In this document: positions 55,061 through 64,000 of the stretch, piece by piece
Position numbering within the stretch: position 1 is the stretch's first letter
How the letters are laid out: every line of letters starts with the position of its first letter
From: Otatea glauca
Lineage: Eukaryota; Streptophyta; Magnoliopsida; Poales; Poaceae
NCBI GenBank assembly: GCA_036346275.1
Contig: CM070725.1
Span: 11,876,716-11,940,715, forward strand
Length of the DNA stretch: 64,000 nt
Direction: 5' to 3'
The notes under the pieces: generated by a model
Told to the model about the DNA's origin: nothing
The model's input: only the letters and a program-made list of their open reading frames with translations
Databases searched by the model: none
Position numbers and translations under genes: made by a program

Positions 55061-55765
55061 TCATGTACCTTGCGAATAGCACTAGGCCGGACATTGCGTT
55101 CGCTGTGAATTTGCTAGCCCGGTACAGTGCAGAACCCACCAAAAGGCATTGGAAAGGGATCAAGGACATCTTCCGCTACCTCCAAGGAAGCAAAGATCTT
55201 GGTTTGTTCTTTAGAAGAAACAATGAATTGAATTTGGTTGGCTACGCCGATGCTGGGTATTTATCAGACTCGTATACTGGCAAGTCCCAAACTAGCTATG
55301 TTTTCCTATGTGGAGGAACAACAATTTCTTGGAAGTCGTCTAAGCAGACCCTTGTCTCGACGTCGACAAACCACTCGGAAATCATTGCTTTGTATGAAGC
55401 ATCTCGTGAATGTGCATGGATCAGAAGAATGGTTCACCACATCTAGAAGTCATGTGGCTTGAACATTGAGCAAACTCCCACGATCATATATGAAGATAAT
55501 GCAGCTTGTGTTGCCCAAGCACAGATGGGTTATGTGAAGAGCAATCTCACGAAGCATATCAACCCCAAGTTCTTCTATGCTCACGAATTGCATAAGATGA
55601 ACGAGATCAAGATATTGCATACTAAGTCATGTGAAAATCTTGCAGATTTGTTCACTAAATCACTCCCAGCATCTATTTTTGAAAGGTGCGTAAAAGGGAT
55701 TGGAATGATGAGACTTAGAGAAGTGCAGATTTCAGGGGGAGATATTTCACATACTCCCACATGAA
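55061..55765 (+). pseudogene. Copia RNase H and pol C-terminus
   Basis: The frame 55063-55446 contains STRPDIAFAVNLLARYS, RYLQGSKDLGLFF, GYADAGYLSD and STSTNHSEIIALYEASRECA, the RNase H acidic and glutamate blocks. After a TAG at 55444-55446 it continues (55459-55764) with YEDNAACVAQAQMGYVKSN, NPKFFYAHELH and ENLADLFTKSLP, the usual end of copia pol. Confidence 0.93.
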
Positions 55766-56000
55766 TCTCAAACATGAATTATGAATACCCAATATAAATC
55801 TCGAAGATTAGCAATTGAAGTTGGGTGAATTGTACTCTTTTTCCTCAGCAAGTTTTTCATGAAGTTTTCTTGCATAAGGTTTTAACGAGGCAATTCGTGC
55901 AACATAGTAAGCGTATGCTATGTACTCTTTCTCCAAGCATTTTTCCCACTGGGTTTTTTCTGGAGTTTTAATGAGGCATATGCATCTCGCGGCAAAGGGC

Positions 56001-56011
56001 CCAAGGGGGAG
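56001..56011 (+). other. Polypurine tract of the short-LTR copia element
   Basis: CCAAGGGGGAG directly precedes the 3' LTR start TGTTGGG. Confidence 0.9.
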
Positions 56012-56236
56012 TGTTGGGAAACCACGTGGCCCAATGAAAAGCCCACGATGGTCCCTTAGCCGAAACCCTAGGCGACTACTATATAAGGAGGAGGGGGTCC
56101 CCCCTATGTACAAGAAATCAGAAATCAATAAAGAATTCACCGTCGCTCCCCATATACCTGTGTGTCTCTCTCTCTGTTCTCCACTTTTAGATCTGTTCGG
56201 GAACCCCGGACTATTCGATAGCGAGGTTCCTTAACA
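56012..56236 (+). repeat. 3' LTR of the short-LTR copia element
   Basis: 225 bp, from TGTTGGGAAACCACGTGG to CCTTAACA, followed by AATAC. Confidence 0.95.
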
Positions 56237-57560
56237 AATACCTTTCTTTTAGTTGATCATCGCTTTGTCCAGCCCATTGGATTATGTGATTCCATATTTG
56301 TTTATTGAATATTTGTTATCTAGGCAATAATGCAACAAATAATATTAGTGTACTTCCACGACATAAACTTGTTATTGTCTTGTTCAGTGGAACCGGCCAA
56401 TATTAGTCAGCAACCGTTTGGTCACCAGCCACCTGGGTTCAAAATCCTGGTGAAATTTTAGAAATTTCGGTGGGAGTCTAGATTTTAAATCTCAGTAGAA
56501 TAAAACAATTTGAAATTTTCGGAATTGCTACAGTAATTTCGGTGAATTTCATCGAGATTTTGGCTTTTTGGACCAAAATTGCTAGAAATTGGACAGATTT
56601 CCTCCAAATTTTTGTGGAGAATTGTAATGCCTTTTATAAGGAATACATATGAAAATTTAATAAAAGAATACATATACAAATTAATAGTTCTTTTATAAGG
56701 AAGTTGAAGCACAAAACACTAATCTTGCAACCGAACAAGCACCATTGACTTCCACATTGCGGTCAGCAAAAAGTCATTAGGCAAACCATCATAGAGTAGC
56801 TTCATTATTAGATGTCTATCTCTATTTCAACTCAAATTTGGTTCGGGAGCCATTGAGGAACTATATATTCAATGTCAGTAGGGAGCATGGAAGCTAAAAA
56901 AAATCCTTTAGGTTTGAGTTGTTGCCTGATGATTGTGGAAGCTATATATTCATATTTGGTAAAGGAACTCATGTTTTTCTGTACTAAAGCATGGAAGCTA
57001 TAAGAAATCCTTTAGGTTTCAGTTGTTATCTGATGATTGTGGAAGTACAGTTGGAAAGAGGAACTGAGGAAGTTAAAATCATAAGCACCCGGAAGGGAAC
57101 TTGCCTCAGGTGTCCCTGGAAGTCACATTTTCCTTTTAAGGGAGACAGGAGACTGCTGTTGGCAGATTCCTAAATTTAGGGTCTTTTATGTGCAAATACT
57201 TAATATTTTGCATTCAAACAAAAGGGAATGTAGATAAATACTTACATGATTTTTTCATATTTTTCTAATTTTTCTAGCCTCGGTAGACCATTTTACCATA
57301 TGTTGAAAATTGCCGAAATTTCGGTCTCAAAATTTCCAGATTTCAATTTTGCCTTTTGAATTTCGTCTGAAATTCTGAAATCTTGTCAAAAATTTCAGAT
57401 TTCAGCCGCCTCCGGGATATGGTCCGAAAACGAAATTTGAAACCTTGCCAGCCACACGTTCAAAATTTCAGATGGTGCTATTTGACCGGTATAAAACATA
57501 GATACTAGCCAATGTTTTCCATGTTCAAGATCGCAATTTTCCATGTTTCCAGTTTTTGAA
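56237..57560. repeat. AT-rich repeat region with AATTTCGG words
   Basis: Segments 56455-56590 and 57300-57440 contain many AAATTTCGGT / TTTCAGATTTC words. They are related to 29090-29280. A short internal direct repeat (AAATCCTTTAGGTTT...GATTGTGGAAG) occurs at 56905 and 57005. No gene is supported. Confidence 0.5.
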
Positions 57561-58760
57561 TCCTAGTGGGCATTGGACATCCATGGAGCATGTCCTTGTT
57601 AATTCATATAGGATATCACTATACAATATTTTTATTGTAAATTTTTAGGAAATTAAAGTTTGCCTTCACAAAAGGTGCACTTGAGGATTTGCCATTGCAT
57701 TGCTTCATTAACATGTGGCTCCATCCGGTCGATCGGTTAGCAGTGAGGAACAATTTGGAGATGCTTTAAAGGGAGGAATGATTTCATATTGCTTTAAGCT
57801 AAAGGATTGGTTTCCGGTCGGTGGAGGACAATTTGGTAAACTATCCAATACTAGGAAAGTGAAGAGATGCTAAACCATGGCACATGGAAAGGCGGTTTAG
57901 GTCATAGAGACATGCGAAGATCAAGTGGATTCATGAAGATGTGCTTTGAAAAGTGTGCACTAGTGGTGTGCGAGTGAAAAACTCGTTATGTTGTGGTTTT
58001 GCCCATACGATACATGGATAGTATCCATTATTGGTTTAGATCTAATGTTGTAAGGTCATGAGAGGTATGCCCTCTTTCATAAAATAAGATCATAGTGTAA
58101 GGGAACTTGGGTCTTTTGAGTTTTGTGCTCATGAATAGGAAGAGTTGTTGAGCTTAGAATACTTAGAAAATCGTGAGATTTGTGTGCGCTCATATGGAGC
58201 TCTTGTCCTCTGGGAGTGGTTGTATAACCTTCATCCATAAGTGGCAATAAAGATCCCGAATTCATCCCATTGCTCATGCTCATGTTCTTATTGTTCTTGA
58301 TTTGCTTATATTTTTGCCTCTTCTTCCTCTCTTATTGATCTTTTTATGTGCCACTAATGGATAATAGGTGGTTTTACATTCTTGGATTAGGTTGTTGAAG
58401 TCTTAGAATAGGTGCTTGTATAGTTTGGAGTGACCGAGTAAGTTGGAGTCTCGGTGTTGAAGTAGTGTGGATTTTGGTTTTGTTTGGGCTTTTGTTTTCA
58501 GTTCTGTCAGCATGGTGTAGTCAGACCGCGTTCATCGAGCTGGTCGGACTGGCCAGTGGTAAGACCACCAACTTAAGGTGCGGTAAGATCGAACCACGTT
58601 CAGACCGGCATAACTTGACCGCCCAAATGGAGTTTGCCTTGTTTTCGAGTTATAATGGCTCCGATCTTCGTAGCTTTTCATAGCTCCTACGGTTAAAGAA
58701 CGTAGGAATACTCGGGAGAAAACATTTCGGCTCCTTTTCACCACAAAATTTTAAGTATTA
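57561..58760 (+). mobile_element. Probable LTR fragment with TCAGACCG-type palindromes
   Basis: The interval has U3-like features: GGTCGGACTGGCCAGTGG and CAGACCGCG words (58515-58605) and a style similar to the other Sirevirus-type LTRs in the window. No LTR ends, partner or TATA box were identified, so the call is tentative. Confidence 0.35.
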
Positions 58761-58763
58761 TTA

Positions 58764-58845
58764 GAGGGTGTTTGACACAGCTCCAGCTTCATCAAAATCC
58801 GTAGAGTTGATGGAACAGGATATTCTTAACTTCAGAAATTTATCT
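58764..58845. mobile_element. Truncated Tourist-like MITE end
   Basis: AGGGTGTTTGACACAGCTCCAGCTTCATC resembles the left end of the MITE at 9155 (GGGCGTGTTTGGTACGGCTCC). The other end was not found. Confidence 0.5.
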
Positions 58846-59110
58846 AGCGCGTGCATGTGTACACCCAACCCACCAGGATTTAAGTCCCAGACTTAGCGCC
58901 AGTGTCCACTAATTTTAGGAGTACACGTATGTATACACGGTCAATAGAAAAGTATGAGCCCGCGCTGGCGTCAGTGTCCATTAATTTTAAGAGTACACAT
59001 ATGTATACACGGTCAATAGAAAAGTATTAGCCCACGCTGTGAGGCATTTGGGTGGATGTATTGTGTATTGTGTATGTTTGCTCTCAAATAAAATGTAATA
59101 CTACAAACTA
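58845..59110. repeat. 72-bp tandem duplication in a retroposon-like tract
   Basis: AGTGTCCA occurs at 58901 and 58973 and both copies share TATGTATACACGGTCAATAG, giving a period of 72 bp (about 58896-58967 and 58968-59039). The following TGTATTGTGTATTGTGTATG tract resembles grass LINE/SINE tails. Confidence 0.75.
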
Positions 59111-59264
59111 CATATTGGGCCTCTGTAATTAGTGGATTCACTCTTAGAGTGACTTTGGTATGCATAATTTTACATTCCTTTGCAATCTAATATTCCTCCC
59201 AATTTGATTACTAATAAACACATTACCATTAATCTAAGATTCCAACGTACATCAAGGCAACCTC

Positions 59265-59697
59265 AAGCACCATCATTGTGGTCCTGATCAACAGGCATCC
59301 ATGCCCTCGGCAGTCCCGCGGGCTCAGGAATTTTCAAGCTAATGTCTGGGATGTGCCACCTAAGCTCCCTCTATGGCCGATTTAGGACCGTCTTGGGCGA
59401 AACATTCAGCAGTCTCCGGTCCACAGGAGGCTTAACTCACTGACAGCAACATCCCACCATGACGCTTCATAAGGTTCATCCTCAAAGGCAAGGGCGAGTG
59501 CTTGGGCAGGAAGCTGTAATTCATGGGTGCGGATGGGTTCCTGATTTGCTGGTGTCCTCACATGGAACATTGCATTCTCAAGGTTACTCAATATTGCACT
59601 CTGCAACGCAACCCTCTACATTCCAGATGTGCCCTCAAGACGGAAGGACAACTGTCTCGCCACCTCCTTCAGTGGCAATGTCTGCAGATAAAACCAA
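59265..59697 (-). pseudogene. Truncated TML pseudogene
   Basis: This stretch aligns with 61850-62325 of the full TML gene in the same orientation, for example GGCATCC[A/G][T/C]GC, TGTCTGGGATGTGCCACCTA, GCTTGGGCAGGAAGCTGTA and ATTCCAGATGTGCCCTCAAG. The translated piece LSNLENAMFHVRTPANQEPI matches LSNLDNGLFHVRTPSKEEPI of TML. About 60 bp are missing relative to the gene (near 59435), with frameshifts and no start codon or longin domain. The homology ends near 59697 at the 5' side and near 59265 at the 3' side. Lying 2 kb downstream of the parent, it probably arose by local duplication. Confidence 0.92.
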
Positions 59698-60440
59698 AAT
59701 TTATGCAAGGTGTAGTTTTCCCAAAGACCAACATGGGACACCTAATGCACTAAACCTCCATTATAATAACTTTGAACTGAAAAAAGTACATGAAAATAAA
59801 GGCAATGAACAAGTGATAACAGAATTTGATTTATCTATTATCTAAGAACAGTTCAATGTAGTTTCTTTTGCTGCAATGCAGATGTACTCATTAATCTGTC
59901 CATGGGGCTAATATTTATCTAGTGTACCAGTAGAAACAAGTCCCAACAAATAACTAATCAAAATCTTGGCATCTTCAGGTATTATATTACATTAATCACT
60001 ATCAAACCATCCAACAAAAAAAGGGATCATGGCGAATCATTCCTATCACACATAGCCCTTTAAAGAATGGATATGAGCCACAGATGCATATAATATGACA
60101 GGAAGGTAAAATTATGAAATTGTGTGTCAACAAAATAATGAAATTGTAAGCATTGCAAGACTGGACAAATTGTCTCTTAGTTACTTATAAACTAACATGT
60201 AGGTCTTATCCACAATTGACATAAGAATAAGTACAATAACCAATATTGGCCCTATGATATCCACAGCTAAGACAAGGACTTATGTAAGCTTTGCATATTA
60301 ATGAATCAGCAGGTATAAGTTGTGACTGAAGTTGAAACTTTGAGTCTTAGTTGCATTTTGCTAAACAAGTACTTCTGTGCTCTGTAGTGCCATTAGGCTT
60401 TTTAACTAAATAACTATGAATCATGATCATGGTTATCAAT
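59698..60440. other. AT-rich intergenic sequence, no recognised gene
   Basis: No feature was supported. Confidence 0.4.
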
Positions 60441-61200
60441 GCCCCGGCGAGGCGAGTCACCTCCGGGGAGCCTGGACGCCTAGGCAAGGATTAGGCGATC
60501 AAAAAAGTCCATTAATATTAGTATATCACTGATACATATATAGCAATATTAGTGTATTTCTCTCAATCTTAAATCCCCTCTCGTGACCACTCGGCAAGCT
60601 TCACTGGCACAGCAAAGAAACGGAAGTCAACTTCTCAGAACCGGATCCATGAGTAAGAAGCAGGAGCCGATCCAAGTCATGGACTCCAACCGAATTAAAT
60701 AGAATGTTGAGATTTGTTTCAAATCCAGAGTTTAAAAACCACGCTCTCGGTTGTCTTTGCTCGTGCGGGCTCTTGGGCGGCCATGGTTGATGGGCAGGCG
60801 GCCTAGAGCTGCCGGCGCGTACAGGCGCGAAGGCGGCCGGCGACCCGCACGGGCCAGCCAAGGAGTGGGCCGACGTGGAGAAAGGCGGAGTCGGCAAGGG
60901 CCATTTGTCGCGAGGCAAGCCGCCAAGGCAGCTCGAGGCGGGCAGCGGCGTGGATAGCGGCGCGGCGTCGGCGACGATCTGCCGTGGCCGAGGTGAGGGC
61001 CGGATGAAGGCATCGTCAAGGTGGAAGCCCAAGGTCCGGATCGCGCGAGGAGATGGGCCCAACGTCGGAGGCGATGACGGTCGCACCTCGGAGATCCGGC
61101 CCTAACATACCGGAATCGTCCCCTTCAACCCAGCGCCAGGAGAGGCGAGCGGCCATGTCATGCTGGCTCCGGCGCCGGGACGCCTAGGCGACGCCTTAAT
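60441..61200. repeat. GC-rich insertion flanked by CGCCTAGGC repeats
   Basis: The edges share GGCGAGGCGAG or GAGGCGAG and GGACGCCTAGGC words (60446-60495 and 61139-61196). The outer ends (ATCAATGCCCCGGCGAGG at the left and the complement of TTAAGGCGTCGCCTAGGCG at the right) suggest a nonautonomous DNA element. The interior (60740-61110) is GC-rich enough to give open frames on both strands, none with a recognised domain. Confidence 0.45.
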
Positions 61201-61694
61201 AGCACTGATCATGATGCAAAGTTGCAAACAACATAAGCAAGTGATGCATCTTTGCTGTGTTATAATAAAAACAAACAAACATGGTTTACTTTACGTTACA
61301 TACACTAAAAACAGATACTACAGACCACTGCAACAATTTTAGAGCAATGATACTAATCAACTAGTTGCATGAATGACTGGATATATTCTCATAGAAGATA
61401 AATCCTTCCAATGGCATGTTGCTACAACTAAAAGCATCTAAACATTTCAATAATGCATGACCAAAAGTGAGCAGAAATAGTATATTTTTTCATTGTATAC
61501 ATAATGAATTTTTCAAAAAGTTGAGTACCGTTGATGAATAATCAGTCACCATATCCAGATAATAATAGATAACTCAAAAGCATGATATAGATTCCAGTCT
61601 CGGAAAAACAAACAAGTATCACTACATACAATAGGAATTTTGCACCCTGCCATAGAAGCAAACAGACAAAAAAAATGGTAATGTAAGGTACCAA
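61201..61694. other. TML 3' flank
   Basis: AT-rich sequence directly downstream of the TML stop; presumably 3' untranslated and intergenic. No clear polyadenylation signal can be chosen. Confidence 0.4.
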
Positions 61695-63614
61695 TCAGAT
61701 GCACAGATAACTCCCACTGGAAAAGCTGTGGCCAGCCTCATTAAACTGGGCAATGCTGTCAGTGGCTGGGCAGAGTTTGATACCAGACAATGTGAATGGC
61801 CCTTGGTAAGCAAACTTCACCATCCCAACAACCTCTAGCTCAACATCCTTGGAGTCCTGGTCTACAGGCATCCGCGCTCTCAGCTGTCCAGCAGGACCTT
61901 TCAAGGGAATGTCTGGGATGTGCCACCTAAGCTCCCTCTCTGCCCGGTTCAGCACAGCCTTGGGTGATACATTAAGCAGGGTTGGATCCACAGGAAGCTT
62001 CACAACAAAAGTAATGTTGCTCAGCGGCTGCGGTAACATTGGGTTCGACATGTACTGTATCATCACCGAGAGTAATGTCCCGCTATGGCGTTTCACAAGG
62101 CGCATCCTCAAAGGGAGAGGTGAGTGCTTGGGCAGGAAGCTGTACTTCATGATGGGGATGGGCTCCTCCTTTGATGGTGTCCTGACATGGAACAGCCCAT
62201 TGTCAAGGTTACTCAACACAGTACTCTGCAGAACAGCCCTCTTCATTCCAGATGTGCCCTCAAGCCGGAATGAGAACTCCGTCTCCTTCCCCGCAGCCTT
62301 CTTTGGTGGCAATGTCCGCAAAAATATTGTACCCTTCAAACTAACCCGCGCAAGAATAGACTCCTTGAATTCCGCATTGATCTCCTCCACAATGTACAAT
62401 TCAGGGGCGGTCATCTCTGTGCTCTTGGTGACCAAGTTCTCCAGCGGTGTACCAGCAGCAGCATTTGATGCCTGCCCACCACTCATGGCTAGCACCTCAA
62501 TACCAGTGATGCTCTTATCTTTATGATCCTTCTTCGTTGTGGTAACAAACTCTGAAGCATCCAGCCCACCCCCAAATGGTGTATTCAACCCTTCAAAAGC
62601 CTCAGCCAGTGAAGCCTCCTCATTGCTGAACTCAATTCCACCATAGTCGCCTTCAAACCCTTCAACCCCAATAAATGTCGGCTTAGTCGCCTCAGCTGGC
62701 GGCAAAGTTGTGACCTCCAACCCAACGAGTGCAGCCGCAGGATCAGCAACCACAAGGGCAGTCTCTTTGTTCTTCTTGAACCCACCCACCAATGCCTCCT
62801 CTGGCTTGTTAACCAGTTCGCTGGCTGCAAAGGGGTCCTTCTCTGTGGGTGCTGTCTCCTCTGGTGGCGCCTCATCCCCAGTAGTCACAGCAGCTGCAGG
62901 TGCGATGTTTGATGCGGAGAACTCGTCACCGGCAGCCAGGGTCTCCTGGGGTAGCTCGAATGAGGCACCGGAGAAGGCATCACGGGCGGCATGGCGGTCG
63001 TGGGCGAGGTGCTCAACGGCGGGCCAGGGGTCAGCCCCACGAGCGCGGGCCTCAGCGTCAGGAGAGGAGTTGACCATGCGAGCAAGGTTGTCGCCATGGA
63101 TGGTGGCGAGGATCTGGGAGAGGCGGACGGAGCCAACGCCGTGAAGGACGAGGTCGAGGGCGAGATAGACCTCGGGGTACTTGCGGTGCACCTTCTCGGG
63201 GGTGACGTCGATGCCGCGGCAGGCGGCGACGACGACGGAGACGGCCTGGTTGACGGCGTCGGCGACGACGAAGGTGTGGACGGCGGGGGATGCGTGGTCG
63301 GAGGAGGTGGTGACGCCGAGCACGTAGATGGAGTTGACGAGGCGGTACACGACGCGATACTGCGACTCCACGCCCACCACGAGCTGCCCCGATCCGACCG
63401 CGAGGGGGTCGTCGCCGATGGCGTCGAGCGAGGTGGGCGAGGGGGGGGAGGAGGAGGAGGTTGACGGCTGCTGCTTGCCGCGGGCGAGGTGGAGCCGCGC
63501 GAGGCGGAAGGCGGAGACGGCGGCGAGGGCGCGGGAGACGGGGAACCAGGAGCGCGTCTGGAGGAGGATGTCGGGGCCGTTCACCGGCTGCAGGGAGATC
63601 GCGAGGCACGCCAT
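61695..63614 (-). CDS. TML: TML, muniscin-like subunit of the TPLATE endocytic complex
   Basis: A single uninterrupted 639-residue frame starts at MACLAISLQPVNGPDILLQT, the conserved start of TML, with good context (CGATGG). The N-terminal 180 residues form a longin-like domain with VVYRLVNSIYVLGVTTSSDH. A low-complexity Ala/Glu/Pro linker (about 190-370) carries acidic EF motifs (FEGDYGGIEF). The C-terminal mu-homology domain spans about 385-635 and includes LPPKKAAGKETEFSFRLEGT and RELRWHIPDIPLKG. TML acts with TPLATE, TASH3, LOLITA, TWD40 and EH proteins at the plasma membrane in clathrin-mediated endocytosis. Arabidopsis TML is of similar length (about 650). The 5' third is markedly GC-rich, as in many grass genes. 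A truncated copy lies at 59265-59697. Confidence 0.94.
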   Translation of the reverse strand: MACLAISLQPVNGPDILLQTRSWFPVSRALAAVSAFRLARLHLARGKQQPSTSSSSPPSPTSLDAIGDDPLAVGSGQLVVGVESQYRVVYRLVNSIYVLGVTTSSDHASPAVHTFVVADAVNQAVSVVVAACRGIDVTPEKVHRKYPEVYLALDLVLHGVGSVRLSQILATIHGDNLARMVNSSPDAEARARGADPWPAVEHLAHDRHAARDAFSGASFELPQETLAAGDEFSASNIAPAAAVTTGDEAPPEETAPTEKDPFAASELVNKPEEALVGGFKKNKETALVVADPAAALVGLEVTTLPPAEATKPTFIGVEGFEGDYGGIEFSNEEASLAEAFEGLNTPFGGGLDASEFVTTTKKDHKDKSITGIEVLAMSGGQASNAAAGTPLENLVTKSTEMTAPELYIVEEINAEFKESILARVSLKGTIFLRTLPPKKAAGKETEFSFRLEGTSGMKRAVLQSTVLSNLDNGLFHVRTPSKEEPIPIMKYSFLPKHSPLPLRMRLVKRHSGTLLSVMIQYMSNPMLPQPLSNITFVVKLPVDPTLLNVSPKAVLNRAERELRWHIPDIPLKGPAGQLRARMPVDQDSKDVELEVVGMVKFAYQGPFTLSGIKLCPATDSIAQFNEAGHSFSSGSYLCI

Positions 63615-64000
63615 CGAGGCCGCCGCCGGCGAGCCGGATCTGGGGCTAGGCCGCTAGGGTTAGGGTTCGGATCTGGGAGAGAGCGGTAAGGTGAGCTGGT
63701 TTTGTGAGATCTGTGAGTGGGTGTGGATGGATTGGGCCGTGAGTAGAGGTGGGCACTCGCGCGGTCGGTATGAAGCTGCTTCGGCGCGACATTTGTAGTG
63801 CGGGTCGTCTGGGGCTCGAGAATCGAACACGATGGGCGGCCGGCGCGCGACGACACCTGTAGAATGGGCTATACTGGGCCTGATGATCTAGGGCATAAGG
63901 AAGAAGCCTAGCATGAAGGTCACTGACTCACAGAGCATGACCGTCATGGATGCATCCAGTAGCATGAACGTCATCCCTATCGCCAACACACGAGAGAGAC
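63615..64000 (-). promoter_or_regulatory. TML 5' flank and presumed promoter
   Basis: The sequence directly upstream of the start (to about 63700) is GC-rich with AGGGTTAGGGTTCGG-like words, plausible 5' untranslated region. No clear TATA box was found. Beyond about 63900 no feature is recognised. Confidence 0.4.

Larger units (their letters stand above)
49385..56236 (+). mobile_element. Short-LTR Ty1-copia retrotransposon, near full length
   Basis: Two LTRs of 224 and 225 bp flank an interior with gag, integrase, reverse transcriptase and RNase H in copia order. The flanks are GATAC before and AATAC after, a 5-bp target duplication with one mismatch. LTRs differ by about eight transitions and one indel, suggesting a moderately recent insertion. 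Stops and frameshifts occur between 51640 and 52310 and between 53460 and 54250, so the copy is not autonomous. Confidence 0.93.

Noticed and set aside
60601..61086. 161-codon Pro/Arg/Ser-rich minus-strand open frame
   Set aside because: Composition effect of the GC-rich repeat; no recognised domain and overlapping open frames on the other strand.
61849..63657. Several long plus-strand frames opposite TML
   Set aside because: Antisense shadows of a GC-rich gene; they have no domain and the minus frame matches TML throughout.
1..64000. CRISPR arrays, operons, phage or bacterial defence systems
   Set aside because: No evenly spaced repeat-spacer structure, no bacterial gene organisation; introns and plant transposons show a nuclear plant genome.
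1..64000. tRNA, rRNA or snRNA genes
   Set aside because: No cloverleaf with convincing A and B boxes or rRNA signature was recognised by eye; tRNA-complementary sites found are retrotransposon primer sites.

Overview
This is a transposon-rich stretch of a plant nuclear genome, almost certainly a grass (Poaceae). The reasons are intron-containing plant genes with a strongly GC-rich 5' end on the minus-strand gene at the right edge, Tourist and Stowaway MITEs, CACTA and Mutator-like DNA transposons, a SMART-like miniature LTR element, and Sirevirus-type Ty1-copia elements with palindrome-rich LTRs. The species cannot be named from the sequence alone.

Only two genes look close to intact. (1) A seven-exon minus-strand gene at 9848-15727 encodes a SNF2-family remodeler of the DRD1/CHR35 class, which acts with RNA polymerase V in RNA-directed DNA methylation. 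I resolved every splice junction; the model gives about 898 residues, but it needs a one-base correction in a homopolymer in exon 2. (2) A minus-strand single-exon gene at 61695-63614 encodes TML, the muniscin-like subunit of the plant endocytic TPLATE complex. Three degraded host-gene pieces accompany them: a CC-NB-ARC disease-resistance-type pseudogene (about 22500-25394) with a miniature LTR retrotransposon inserted in its second recognised exon, a two-exon fragment of a CDC27/APC3-like gene with its intron (about 47310-47692), and a truncated TML copy (about 59265-59697) just downstream of the full gene.

Layout. 1-6757: one copia-type LTR (plus orientation, TCCGGA-rich palindromes) split by a degenerate minus-strand copia element. 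6758-9386: a CACTA end, AT-rich repeats, a hairpin-forming inverted repeat and a Tourist MITE. 9848-15727: the DRD1-like gene. 15728-22500: intergenic repeats, LTR-like sequence and a 275-bp tandem duplication. 22500-25394: the resistance-gene pseudogene. 26473-28754: a Mutator-like element with about 460-bp inverted repeats, a 9-bp target duplication and a truncated transposase. 29400-45727: Sirevirus material, comprising a fragment of one copy followed by a long element with 1.9-kb LTRs, gag, pol and an extra downstream ORF; the shared sequence left of the 5' LTR suggests a tandem arrangement. 45728-49384: the CDC27 fragment and a Stowaway MITE. 49385-56236: a short-LTR Ty1-copia element with an unusual primer-binding region and a very GC-rich leader. 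56237-61200: LTR and MITE debris, the TML pseudogene and a GC-rich repeat. 61695-63614: TML.

I found no bacterial-type operon, CRISPR array or clearly new multi-gene system. The most useful observations concern gene decay, nested and tandem transposon structures, and a pattern of differences between LTR copies that may partly reflect sequencing or assembly artefacts.
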